From the NCBI RefSeq assembly GCF_003573695.1, contig NC_039361.1:41315673-41379672 (forward strand): a stretch of 64,000 bases of DNA, given 5' to 3'. The notes below the pieces were generated by a model. The model searched no databases and had not been told where the DNA came from. It worked only from the letters and a program-made list of their open reading frames with translations. Made by a program: the position numbers and the translations under genes. The stretch is from Papaver somniferum (taxonomy: Eukaryota; Streptophyta; Magnoliopsida; Ranunculales; Papaveraceae). Below are positions 48,041 to 59,135 of this stretch, piece after piece; the first letter of the stretch is position 1; every line of letters starts with the position of its first letter.

Positions 48041-49684
48041 ATATGTTGAATCTATTATTGGGGTTTTAGAGTCAACGGGTTTTGAGGGCTTTTTTGAGTT
48101 CTAACATCCTAATATGGATAGGGGGAAACCTAGCTAATAGTAAAAATCAAATATACCCTTTTCAATAAACATATTATTTAAGAAAAAAAAATCTACTCTT
48201 CTTCTTCTTCTTCTCTTCTTCTTCTTCTCATCATGATTTCATCATAACGTAAATGATGATCATAATTTCATCATGATGAAATTATTAAAAAACTTGAATC
48301 TATAATTCAACTTTCTTTCTTCTACTTCTTCTTCTTCATCACATCATGATTCTTCATCGCATCATGATGAAAATGTTGATCATAAAAAAACCAAAATCTA
48401 TTATTTTCTTCCTATCTTCTTCTTCTTCATCTTCTCCATCGCGTAGAGACGATGAAAAGAATCAAAACTAAGAAAATCCACCATTTATTTTTACTTTTGG
48501 TTGACTTAAAAATTCATTTCGATTAATTTTAGGGGAAAAAAACAGTTTTTAAAACTGTAACGGACGGGAGTTCACACTTTCCCAACTGTGGATCATATAT
48601 TACGGTTGGGAAAATACATGTTTCCCGACCGTGAACCCTGAACCTACCTGTACGGTTGGGAAAGTAAGAACTCCTAACCGTAAAAGAGTGTCCCCGACTA
48701 TGTTTTTCTGGCTGAAAGGACATGTTTCGGCTTGGTTTTCCCAGCCGAAATCATTCTTCTGATGTTTTTGGTTTTCAGAACCAGTTATGGCTGGGAAAAC
48801 CCAGCCTTAATGGGTTCTAAGAACAAAAATAATCAGAAAAATGATTTCGGCTAGGAGTTCTTTATTTCCCCGTCGTAAATAAAAAATACGGCTTGGAACA
48901 CCATTATTTCCCAACCGTTTTTTCTTTTTACGGTTGGGTCGACAAATTATCCCAGCCGAAAACCAAGCCGAAGTGCAGTTAAGGCTGGGAAAACCTAGCC
49001 GTAACTGGTTCTGAAAACCAAAAAAAAAAATCTAAAAAACTTTCGGTTGGAAAAACCAAGCCGAAACATGGACTCTCAGCTGGGTCGACAAACTATCCCA
49101 TCCGTAATCTTGATTCACGGTTGGGAATTTAAGAACTCTCAGCCGTAAATACTTTCAGAAACTGTTTTTTTTTTACCCGAAATTCATCGAATTGGATTTT
49201 TTTAACCATGTAAAACAAAAATAAATAGTGGGTTTTCTTAGTTTTTTTTTTATATGATGATCATCATCTTTATCATGATCTTTGAATGAGAAGGAGAAGG
49301 AGAAGAAAATAGGTTTGGGTTTTCTTGATGATCATCATCCTCATCATGATGAAATTATGCTCATCATCTTTTCACAATTTATGAATGAGAAGAGAAGGAT
49401 GGGGAGAAGATAATAGATTTAGTTTTTTATTTTCTTATAATCTTCATATTGATGCAATCGTGATCATCATCTTCATCATGATTGTAAATGAGAAGGAGAA
49501 GGAGAATATTATAGATTTAGGATTATTAATTTTTTGTTTTTTTATGAATAGTGAAATTTAGGTAAGGGTATACTACACATTAGGAATATGATGTGATAAG
49601 AGATAACCTCATTTGCTATTTCATGACCCTAAAAAGCCCCAAAAGACCATTGACTTTCAAAGTCCCAATAATAGGATTCAATAT
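48041..49684. mobile_element. Non-autonomous DNA element with ACGGTTGGGAA hairpin-array core
   Basis: Long imperfect inverted ends: ATATGTTGAATCTATTATTG at the left against ATATTGAATCCTATTATTGG read backwards from the right, with similarity extending about 60 bp. Inside are arms rich in CTTCTT/AAGAAG and ATGATGATC words, and a core (about 48540-49170) of TACGGTTGGGAAA, TTTCCCRACCGT and CAGCCGAAA words in alternating orientation. Each pair can fold, for example 48601-48613 with 48621-48634. The right box at 49596-49640 is shared with the two other elements. No target duplication or transposase found. Confidence 0.75.
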
Positions 49685-49689
49685 TTTTT

Positions 49690-50440
49690 GTTTATAATTT
49701 GCAAAATTGATTTCTGATTCTGATATGCAAATATGTTATACATGTCATTAGTATAATTTAAGATTTACATTTTTATGAATCGTTAGGTTAATTTATAAGT
49801 TATCGCCACCAAATATTCTCTTAGAATTCTTATCAAGAGATTTTCTCAAGGATGTGTGGGTGTTATTTCAAAAGCTATTTTTCGACTTAAGTAAGCCAGA
49901 AATTATTTGAGACCACGATTTTAGAATGACTTTTAGAAGAAAAACAAATCTATTTTTTGTGAAGCTAATTTTTTTTGCTTCTAATTTCTAAGATCAATTT
50001 ATGCTTCTACGATCCCTCTTATTGCATGTTTACATGCACATCAATGAGTAGTTTTTCAACTTCTAGAATTAAAAAACAAGAAATTAGTCTGGGTATAAAT
50101 TTCAAAACGACTTCTAGAAATTTAAAAAAATAAAAAATCAACTTTTTGTGAAGCAATTTTTTTTGCTTTTAGCTTCTGCTCTAGTATCCAAATGCACTCT
50201 TAGAGTTCTAGTATTTTATCTCTAATTCTATGGACCATTGATTCCAATTGTTTTATAATATCAATGTTATCAAAAACATTAAAAAAAGGAAAAAATATAC
50301 GGAAACATACATTGTCCATTCTATTTCCATAGATAATCAGTTTATCATAGAAAAATATTTCACAAATTCTTAACTTAAAATAAGAAAATATATCTAAAAG
50401 ATCTAGAATGCAAAAAGATGGGCGCTAGTAAGCATGAGCA
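49690..50440. other. AT-rich intergenic sequence
   Basis: No gene. A short block (ACTTTTTGTGAAGCAATTTT type) occurs twice, near 49955 and 50135, showing a small local duplication. Confidence 0.45.
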
Positions 50441-50481
50441 TGATTTTTTTTTTTTTGAAGCATTAAATTAAATAAAACTAA

Positions 50482-51732
50482 TTAAATAGTTATTACACGT
50501 GGGAATATAATTTCCATAGAGTCGCTCAATAGAATTTGATTAAGAAAAAACGGATTTTTATGTTCCCAAATTGATGTTGAAAGGTTTCCCGCTTGGCTAC
50601 CATCGGCTGCAAAGTTTTCCAGTCCATCCGCGGCTTGGTTTCCTTCTCTACAGTTATGTTGAATAACACAACATGGGATTTGTCGCATTCGACGTATGAT
50701 TTCCTAAATCATTTCAAAGATATACCATGGAGCTTCCCTTGGATTGTTGATGAAGTGCACGAGATTTTCCGAGTCCGTTTCGAACATGACTTTAGTCCAG
50801 TTTCTTTCATTTACTGCTCTGGTTGCTATCAATGCGACCCATGTTTCATCTGTTAGCGCAGTGGTTATACCCAGAGGTTGTGCAAGAGCCAATATTGTGC
50901 GCGTACTCGAGTTCCTGCATATGAATCCTGCTCCTGCTATTCCGGGGTTACCTCTAGCTGCACCATCGGTATTTATTTTATAGCAATCTAGTGTTGGGAT
51001 ACTCCAACCCACATGGATGGTTGTAGAGGATCTTGATAAGTTTGTTGTCAATCCGCAAGGACTCTCCCCTGGTAGAACTGGTGGAGAGGTGGTTTTTGTC
51101 CATTCAAATTCCTGTTGGAGTGCGAAAGATCTCTCCAGGATGTCGTCTTGGGTGGACTGCTTATGGTTGAATACGAGCTCATTTCTGGTAGTCCATATAG
51201 ACAAGAGGAGGAAACAACAGTATGTGATAGAATATGTATTATCTCGAGTTTGTAGTAATTGGGAAATTGTTGTTTGGAGGTTTATGATAATTGGTTGGTG
51301 GTTACTATGGGGATGGTTTGTTGATATGCGATTAGAGAGGGTGTTCCAAGTGGAAAAAATCATTGGATAATGAATCAACATGTGATTGGTTGTTTCAGGC
51401 TTAGAATTGCATCGGGGGCATATGTTGGAAGTGGAGAGATTGATGTGATAGAGCAGGTATAAAGTTGGTAAACCTTCATTTATAGCTTTCCACAAGAAAA
51501 GTCGAATTTTTGGAGGACACGGTAAGGTCCACAAGAATTTTGTGTTTGGGAGGGGTTGAGTATGGGGTCGTGGGAGAGAGTTGATTTCCTGTTGGATTAG
51601 ACATCTATACTCGGATGCTGTGGTATATTGACCCGATTTAGAGTGAGGCCAAATAATTTTGTATGAGGTGTTGTTGATGGGTAGGTGGGTGTTTATAATA
51701 TGATGGGTTACATTGTTGTGGAAGTTTCTCAA
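50482..51732 (-). pseudogene. LINE ORF2 C-terminal part: zf-RVT and RNase H
   Basis: A 342-codon open stretch (51732-50704) ends at one TAG; the same frame continues to 50482. Residues about 28-125 fit the plant LINE zinc-binding domain (WKAINEGLPT, then CPRC and ETTNHMLIHYP). Residues from 250 on fit the RVT_3-type RNase H: the first catalytic Asp in KINTDGAARGNP (D256), Glu in TDETWVAL (E296), Asp in FETDSEN (D320), and after the stop REGNQAADGLENFA with the last conserved Asp. The catalytic residues are thus kept, although the stop cuts the domain. Confidence 0.85.
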
Positions 51733-52429
51733 CTGATCGTGATTCCAGTTATGGGAGATCGGGTCTATTAAGTTTGCGACATATTGGATAGGGTCGCATT
51801 GGGTTGGATCAAGGTTTTGAAAGTGGGGTATCCAATTTGCTTAGATAAGGGTATCCAAACCATTTCCTATTTGGTGAAATATATGATTTTTGACAGTAGG
51901 TATGAGAGATGCAATTTGTTTCCATTGTGGGATGGCAGTAGTGGGTATTTATATCGTACCTTGCAATATCGGTTGATGGTGGAGGTATTTCTCGTTGAAG
52001 AGGCTCGAGCATGTGGAATATAGTTGGTCTTGAATATTCCAAAAAAAATTAATGAAAAGAGCTTTATTGTGATGGATACTCTTCCTGATACTTAGCCCTC
52101 CCTCCGTTATTGGCTTGTTTAGCTTGTTCCATCCTAATAGGTGAAGCTTTCAGGACGAAGAATCGTGACCTCAGAAAAAATTCCTGGTGATCCGATCAAT
52201 TTGTTTGTGAACATGGATGGGGAAAATCTGTGTTTGCATGAGGTGAACTGAGGTTGGCGTTAAGGAGGTTTTGATTAGAACTAGTCTTCCTGCAGGGGTA
52301 AGGCATTTTGTGATCCATCCCCGTGCTTTGCGTGCCAATTTCTGTAGTAGCGGTTCAAAGATGTGACTGGAGTTCCTCCCATGCTTTCTTTTGAACTCCT
52401 AAGTATACAGGTGGGATTGATGTAGTCGG

Positions 52430-53146
52430 TGATGTAGATTTTAGATAACCAAAATTAATGATTAAATGAAACCCAGTTATATCCGCAAGCGCACAGGTCA
52501 ATAGTAATATAGATAGCAAATGCGGTTCGTTCCCATAAGGAGTGTGAAATACTCTACCAACTAATACCAAAAAAAAAATAATCAAATAGATAATGTTTTA
52601 ACGATTTTTCAGAAATTAGGGACAAAAATGAAATAATAATAATTCAAACAATAATGGGAAAGGGTTGTTAGGATTTTCGATTTTCACCAATTCAATCATA
52701 TAAAACTCTACTAATCTCTATTTATTACTCAAGACAATTTTGAAACCAATCTCATGTCTCGGAAGATTGTATGTTAAATTCTCAAATATAGTTTCTCCGT
52801 TGTAATCTCCTTCGCTTCAAGGGTAGTGATTCTAAAGCATTACCTATCTATCCTTGTTTCTCCGCTTCACGGCTCTGCAGCCGCCCCCTTATCCGTCGCT
52901 GGAGTCCGAATAACACATGTCCCTTGGGGTGCCTTTAGTAATTTTTCTGGGTTCCTCCGGTGCATTTTTGGGATGTCTTTAGTACTCTATCCTAGGGTGT
53001 AAAACACCACTTTTCGGGCCAATTTCGCCGCAAGAGCTTATTTTTCCAAAAACATCTACAAAACATAAAATAACACAATAAGTATTTAATCGAGTCTAAC
53101 AATACAGAACATTGAGAACAAAATAGACACATAAATGCGTCTATGA
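52430..53146 (-). repeat. Solo LTR of the element-3 group inside the LINE
   Basis: A 717-bp block starting TGATGTAGAT and ending GCGTCTATGA, flanked by the 5-bp repeat GTCGG (52425-52429 and 53147-53151). Its end, read on the minus strand as CATAGACGCATTTATGTGTC, resembles the LTR start of element 3 (TGATAGACACATTTTTGTGTC). LINE sequence continues on both sides, which proves a later insertion. Confidence 0.8.
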
Positions 53147-53151
53147 GTCGG

Positions 53152-53890
53152 CATGCCGAAGAATTGGTGAAGGTTATCTATGTGATGTTGTTGTGGTCTT
53201 GGGCGGTGAATAATGGTTGATTTTTGTGTGTTGATAATTTGACCCGCTGAAGAGCCATATGATTAAAGAAATCTTTGAAGGTGATTACTACTTTCTTGGG
53301 TAGCTGTGTATGTGATGAGAAAATCATTTGCATACATTAAGTGTAGGATGGGAGGTGCCTTTTTTGATATTCGGATACCTTGAATCAGATTATTTGCTTC
53401 TAATTTGGCAAGATTTGTTGAAAGTATTTCTGCACAGATGATGAAAATATAGGAAGATATGGGATCACCTTGTCTTATGCATCTGGTAGGAGTAATGAAT
53501 CTATACGGTGTACCATTGACGTTGGCTGAGTAAGTTACCCATTTGATACAGAGCATGATATATTCCACAAAAATTGACGGGAAACCTAATTTTGTAAAAG
53601 CATTTTTGATGAATCCCCAGTCAAGGCTATCATAAGTTTTTTGGATGTCAAATTTGAGAGCTATTTTGAGGGTTTTAGTGGTTGATGATGTTTTGATGTG
53701 ATGAAATAGTTCACTGGCAATTGTGATATTATCATGTATTGATCTCTTGGGGACGGAAGTACTCTGATATGGACTTATTAAGAAATGTAGAAAAGGACGT
53801 AAGCAGTTGACTAGGATTTTTTAGATGATTTTGTAGGTGACATTGAAGAGGCTTATAGATCTGTATTGAGATGAGCATGATACTAATACG
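53152..53890 (-). pseudogene. LINE ORF2 reverse transcriptase part, broken
   Basis: RT motifs in order on the minus strand: YRSISLFNVTYKII, then a stop at 53821, then RSIHDNITIASELFHH, LKFDIQKTYDSLDWGFI, the TRCIRQGDPISSYIF block, and HLMYANDFLI where YADD is expected. The second catalytic Asp of the YxDD box is Asn here (YAND), so activity would be lost even without the stops. Confidence 0.85.
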
Positions 53891-53898
53891 ATGGTCTC

Positions 53899-54132
53899 GT
53901 GCATTATAAGGCGGAAATTTGTAAGTGTACTCCTCACAAACTTTATGTTCCAGAAGAAAGTATTAAAATGGCTGACATTCTTTCTGAAGTGGCTAGAACT
54001 CGAAAGCTCACTGAGAAATTGGCTGATAATCCATCTAATTATGTTAATTTTCAACTTCTGACAGAAATGGAAGGAGCAGGTTGATCTTAATGAAATTTCT
54101 TTTTTTATCAAAAAAAAAAAAAAAAAAAAAAA
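53899..54132 (+). pseudogene. Retrocopy-like coding fragment with poly(A) run
   Basis: A plus-strand frame of 61 codons (HYKAEICKCTPHKLYVPEE, then MADILSEVARTRKLTEKLAD) ends with TGA at 54082-54084 and is followed after about 25 bases by a long A run (54110-54132). The sequence reads like the end of a normal cytosolic protein, but I do not recognise it. The poly(A) run and lack of introns suggest a truncated processed copy of an mRNA. It joins the LINE head to head at about 53900. Confidence 0.5.
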
Positions 54133-54311
54133 GGAAAAAAAAAGTCCTGGAACTCCTTAGTGAGTTGACTTATTGACTAGGGGAATTACAAAGTTAACTT
54201 GTTTTGGCCTTTTATTCGTTTTATTTGACTGGTTGGTCCTGGCCTCTCAGATGTGGGGACCTTTTTTACTTTTCTGTTGCATGGTTGGGTACTCAAGCAG
54301 GCTGTCACAAA

Positions 54312-54605
54312 CCTGTATACAGAGATTATGATGATAGCTCCACAAATCAAATTATCAGAAGATAGGCTATTCTTCGGCCTTATTCATCCATTAAATTGGT
54401 GAACTAAAAATCTGAAAACAATAGCATGATAAAGTGCCCCATTTAGCATGATCAAAGACAGTAGAAACCCTTAATTCAACATAGTTTACCTGAGTTCTGG
54501 TTTCATATTTCAGGACATTTAAATAAAAAAGAGCCAAAACCTACCATATCATAACATAACTACATCTAATACAGACCATTTTGATATAGAACCCAAAATC
54601 ACACG
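54312..54605. repeat. Duplicate of the EAPP 3' flank
   Basis: It matches 55366-55698 in the same orientation (ATGATGATAGCTCCACAAAT, AAGATAGGCTATTCTTCGG, and TTTTGATATAG then ACCCAAAATCACA) with many small changes. The second copy is in the 3' flank of the EAPP gene, so this is a partial duplicate about 1.05 kb away. Confidence 0.8.
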
Positions 54606-54610
54606 ACCAG

Positions 54611-54705
54611 GCTGCTAAATCCTGGCCGTTTGTTTCGGTTAAGTAAAAGAATTGTTTGGATAAGTTTTTGCCTTTTGGTGGTGTCAAAAGACTTCACTGG
54701 CTTGT
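54611..54705. repeat. Duplicate of the CBP60 upstream segment
   Basis: It matches 46553-46675 (GCTGCTAAATCCTGGCCG, AAAAGAATTGTTTGGATAAG, CTGGCTTG) with two internal deletions. It lies directly after the copy of the EAPP flank. Confidence 0.8.
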
Positions 54706-55365
54706 GTGAATCAATAATCCCATACAGTTAAATTTTTTCAATGATAAACTGATTGTTTATAGAAATTGAATGGATGCTATTGATATAGTTTTCTTCTCTG
54801 CGAGGATAGTGTCCAATGAAAATCACTCTACGAAAAAGTTAGCCTAATTAGAAAAAGATATTGCTAAATATCAACACAAGTATGTCAATAAGTCTTGCCC
54901 ATTAATGCTCATTTCAATTCCTGCCTTTGGCTGAGCTGGTATACATGTTCTACCAGCCTCCACTGATGCCCATAGATTTCTATACCAGGGGAATATATTG
55001 GATTCATTTTTGATGAGTTTATGTATTGTAAGCATCCCAAAAAAGGGAACAAGAAATGTCCCACAAAGAACTAAGCAGTAGTCTGGTCATGAGACTCACA
55101 ACTGCAATTAGGTAGGTGGTGAACCAGAAGTACTTGCCTTGCTGGCTCACACACACACAACCCCGTTAAGGACATTTAGGGTCTCAGTCTCTCAGACTCA
55201 CAACTGATTTACCTTCTGGGGTGGATGATCCACCTCGTAGTAGTAAGAGTGAAATTAGCACATGACAAAATTTTACCTTTTGGGCCGAATGCCTAGCAGC
55301 AAGAGTCAAAACAGTTTGCATGCGCGAAAAGCCCATTAAAGACTTCATATACCAGCATTCTAAAC
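54706..55365. other. Intergenic sequence without recognised genes
   Basis: Contains no convincing coding signal. A short CA run is at 55150-55161. Confidence 0.45.
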
Positions 55366-55698
55366 CCTGTATATGTAGACTATGATGATAGCTCCACAAA
55401 TCAAATTTTCAGAAGATAGGCTATTCTTCGGCCTTATTCCTCGACTAAATTAGTAAACTAAAACATTCGAAAGCGGTAGCATCATAAAATGCCCCATATT
55501 CCATATTAAGTTATAAAGAATGGGCCAACAAATAAATAAAATTATAGAATATAATCTCCAGACGAGATTATGACAGAAGAACCAAAACCATAGTTTACCG
55601 AGCTCTGGTTCCGTACATTTACTTGATAAAGAGACAGAACCTGCCATATTATAACTACATCTAGAGCAAGAGTATTTTGATATAGGACCCAAAATCAC
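55366..55698. repeat. 3' flank of EAPP, second copy of the duplication
   Basis: Partner of 54312-54605. It lies about 180 bp beyond the EAPP stop codon, so part of it may be 3' UTR. Confidence 0.75.
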
Positions 55699-55877
55699 AG
55701 AATCAAATGAACAAGAAACGGACACTAAGAAAAATGAGTTTTGGGGTATCTTTTTCTGCTTCTTTTTTTTCATATAAATGCAGTGTAACTATGTTAGTAA
55801 CTTAGTATACATAATACAACTAACTACTGAGATTGTGCGTAAACAAGATTCCTGTGAAATGTAAATCATCAAGAAGG

Positions 55878-57974
55878 TTATGACTCACTAGGAAGAACAT
55901 TGAAGAAATGATAAACCTCATCTTCGTCGATGACTCCCACTTCTGTTGAGCAAACCACGCAGCACACAGGCTTAAATGTTTCCTTATTTGAGGCACCCAC
56001 TTCATCAACTCCACCTCGATCTCTTCCACGTTTCTTACCTGTCTTTGGTTTTTGATTACTTGGCCGCAGAACTTGATTGATCTTAATCTTGCAGTTGACA
56101 ACGAATATGGCTCTGTATTGTGTAAGGTACTTTTCATGCCTACAGAAACCAGATCATGTTAAAGGGGTACACAAATATTATGCATAAGAAAATTGATTGT
56201 AACTGATTCTTGAGATAGGTGAGATGATTTATAATTATGAGTAAGCTTTCTATTTTCATCTAGGCTTAGGATTCAGGTCGCACATAGTCTTACCCAAATT
56301 AGGATCGTGTCCTTCTCGTTCCACTAGGTAAACCTTTTGAGAACGGAATCCACAATCACTAGATATGATAAAGGGTATCAAGTTCAGAAACATTTCCCCA
56401 GACACAGACATATAATGTAAGTGTAAAACAAACCTCTAGTTATTTTCTTTATCTTCTCTTTCAAGTCCTCTTTAAGTTCGACGCTGAAAGTGACTTTCGG
56501 AGCTAACAACCCCAGTGAGGGTAGACCCTTTAATCTTATTATTTTAAACCAAAAGTCCAAGGATTACATCCAGGATCACTAGAGTTTCACAAGAGCCTCC
56601 TAATGACAATTCATTCATAGCTTTTCACCATAAAGAATGAATGGTTTATTATAAGTTTTTTGCTGTCTTTTGCTGCTTTCCTGGGGTTGATTTCAGGAAC
56701 CTAAGCAACTCAAACAGTTCACAACTACCCCACGACTGATACCTTCCCTGAATAAAAACACTCCCAACCCCACTGATAGACTCGGCATAAACCTCATTTG
56801 ATCTACTTGCAGAACCAAGTTCTCATTTAAGAAAGAAATACATCATGATAAGCAATTTGACCTTCCAATTAAACTAAACCTATAAGGACGACTGTATCTT
56901 TGCAACAACATTTTAGTACTTTACTTAAAGTTGGTCAATTGAACAATGCATGTGTATGTAGGACCGCAGTCCGCATAATATAACAACCCATTCCACATAA
57001 GCAATTATGCGTTAAAAATTTATTATCAACTCATCAGAAGGAAACAAGGAGGATATTTAAGCTTTATAACATGGTAAAAACTTCAAAAAAGATTTCCAAG
57101 TACTTCCTTCCAAACACTTTTGGGTATTTTCATGTGGATATGCTACTACATAGCAGCTTATCATAAATACAAGAAGAACTGTGGATAGTTGAAGTCAGAC
57201 ACACAGAATGGAAGAAACCGAAGGTGCCTACCATTACAATTATGCATTAGACGGTACATCAAAAGTCATATAATCATTCTAAATTTCAAATACAGGATAA
57301 TCAGTAATACCTTTGACATTCTAAGCAGAGAGTCGTAAAGCAAGCTGGACAAGTAAGAACAGCATCAGAATCACGACCTTTTCTTTCCTTTTGAACCCAT
57401 AACTCATCTTTAATATCAAGTTTTGGATCATAGAACTCTGGCTTGACAGAGTAGTCTATTTCATCATCATCAGAAACTGAATAACAACACAAATCAACAA
57501 CCTGATCAGAAGGGAATCAAACTCCCAGATATCTTACTAACAATGTAGCGCTTACACAGTGCCTACACTCATGGGCAAGCTAAATTACGACAAAACCCTA
57601 AAAGTTGCCACAATATTTCCCTAGGATGATAAACCCTATCATAAAGGGTAAAATCAAATGGGCATATCAAAATTTGTAGGAATTTATCAAAAAAACTTGA
57701 AAGAACCCTGATTAAACATTCTTCTTTTAAATTCATATACTGGTAAAAGCTGAATCGCTCCAAATTTGAGTCACAAGTAAAAGAAGAAACAAATACCTGT
57801 CTTCTGTGAAGCAGTAGGAGACGCCATCTCCTCTTCTTCTACTTCTTTTTCCATCTCTATTTCCATTTTCTCTGAAGCAGTAGGAGCTGCCATCTTTTGT
57901 TCTTCGTTTTCCCTCTCAACTTCCATCTTCTGTGAAGCAGTTTGAGTCTCCTCCATTCTTTCTCTTGCCTCCAC
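55878..57974 (-). CDS. EAPP: EAPP-like zinc protein (E2F-associated phosphoprotein family), three exons
   Basis: Exons on the minus strand are 57797-57974, 57311-57476 and 55878-56139. GT-AG joins keep phase and give 201 residues. Residues 1-59 are acidic with three TASQKM/TASEKM-type repeats. PEFYDPKLDIKDELWV (73-87) is the family block. C102, C105, C110 and C113 in CPACFTTLCLECQR form a zinc site. HEKYLTQYRAIFVVNC (116-131) follows. K171 to C178 (KPVCCVVC) and GVIDEDEVYHFFNVLPSES form the conserved end, with more zinc-type Cys. In animals EAPP binds E2F factors and affects cell-cycle genes; the plant role is not established. Start chosen: first Met of the only frame that joins exon 2. The second intron is 1171 bp. 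It lies next to the duplicated flank at 54312. Confidence 0.9.
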
Positions 57975-58353
57975 CGCTCTATTTCAGGGACTAGTTTTTT
58001 GGGGAATTTTGAGGTTGCCCCTATAGAAAATATTAGTATACGAGGAATCAGGACGCCTCACCTGTGACCTAATACGCTGCCCCTAAAAAAATCTGGATGA
58101 GGAAATTATGGGACCTCACCGTAGTAGAGATAAAAACTTTGGAGAACAAGAGGGTCTAAAATTGTATTCGGGAGAAAAAAGTAAAGACCATAAGAAACTC
58201 AGGTTTAGATTAATTTGAACATTAATGAAGCTAATCATAGAGGAGTACATTTTTTTTTGTGCTTCCATCTTTTGAACTCCCATAAACTATCACAACAATG
58301 CTGATTGATTTCATGGGAAAAATTCGTAAATCTACAAGATTCTCAGTCAAATT
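57975..58353. other. Spacer between EAPP and the STP pseudogene
   Basis: 5' flank of EAPP; the last part is the 3' flank of the transporter pseudogene. No coding signal. Confidence 0.5.
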
Positions 58354-59135
58354 TTAATGATTATTCCTGCCAATGACTGCTTCATCTGGAATGTATTTAA
58401 CCCAGAACCAACGTTTCTTCCACACATCATTCATTTCCACAATGGGCACATTCTTTGTCTCGGGCAAGAAAAAATAGATGAAGAGTGTCATCAGAACCAC
58501 AAAACCAGCGAAGAAAAATAAGAAACCGAATTTCAGGTAACAAAGCACGATGAGGAAGACTTAAGCAATGATAAATGTGAAGAACATGTTCACTGACACA
58601 TTTATGGTTTGTCCTGCTGATCTAATTTCTAGAGGGAAGATTTCACATGGTACTAACCAACCCAAAGGTCCCCATGACCAAGCAAATGCGGCAACATATA
58701 GACAGATCAAGATTAAAACAAGATCATCATACCCCTTTGACATTGATCCGACACCAGCGACTCCGAATTTCAGACCAAGGATGACTCCAACAAAAACCTT
58801 TTGGAAAAAATATATCAGTTGAATCTTAATGAGTCAATTAGTGCAGATTAGGGATACTGTGCAGGATTTTACCTGGAAAACAAGCATCTGAAGACCACCT
58901 TCAAGGAATAAGAATCTTTTACGGTTTTACCCCACTTTTCAACGGTGGAAATAGAGACAAAGGTGGCAAACATGTTAACAAGGCCAGTTATAACAGCAGA
59001 CATAAGAAGCAGCATCATCACCAAAGCCCAGAGTCTTAAAGAGAACGGCAGCATAGAACATGACGACATTAATACCAGTGAGATGCTGAAAGAATAGAAT
59101 ACTGATACAGATACTGACACGGGGATTCGTCAATT
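58354..59135 (-). pseudogene. STP-type sugar transporter (MFS), truncated pseudogene
   Basis: The minus strand reads the C-terminal half of a plant hexose/proton symporter of the plasma membrane: [14 protein letters not shown] (split by a shift), [30 protein letters not shown], a [16 protein letters not shown] region after an unspliced intron at about 58801-58876, [20 protein letters not shown], the [11 protein letters not shown] block, FFTFIIA, and the end block [17 protein letters not shown] to the stop at 58354. At least one frameshift lies near 59010, and one Gln codon has become TAA (58561-58563) in the frame that otherwise continues. The PETK(N)xP and PxEIFPLExRSAGQ signatures place it in the STP family. 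The N-terminal half is missing; hAT-type sequence starts where the gene breaks off. Confidence 0.85.

Larger units (their letters stand above)
50441..53900 (-). mobile_element. L1-type LINE, 5'-truncated and decayed
   Basis: On the minus strand a reverse transcriptase, a zinc-binding segment and an RNase H follow one another, and the element ends in a poly(A) tail (T13 at 50444-50456 on the plus strand). The RT part begins abruptly near 53900, so the 5' half including ORF1 and the endonuclease is missing. A 717-bp solo LTR (52430-53146) splits it. Several stop codons and a mutated active site show that it is dead. Confidence 0.85.

Noticed and set aside
55820..56137. 105-codon minus-strand frame starting MKSTLHNTEPYS
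   Set aside because: It is the wrong frame of EAPP exon 3. The frame one base earlier joins exon 2 and gives the conserved HEKYLTQYRAIFVVNC block.
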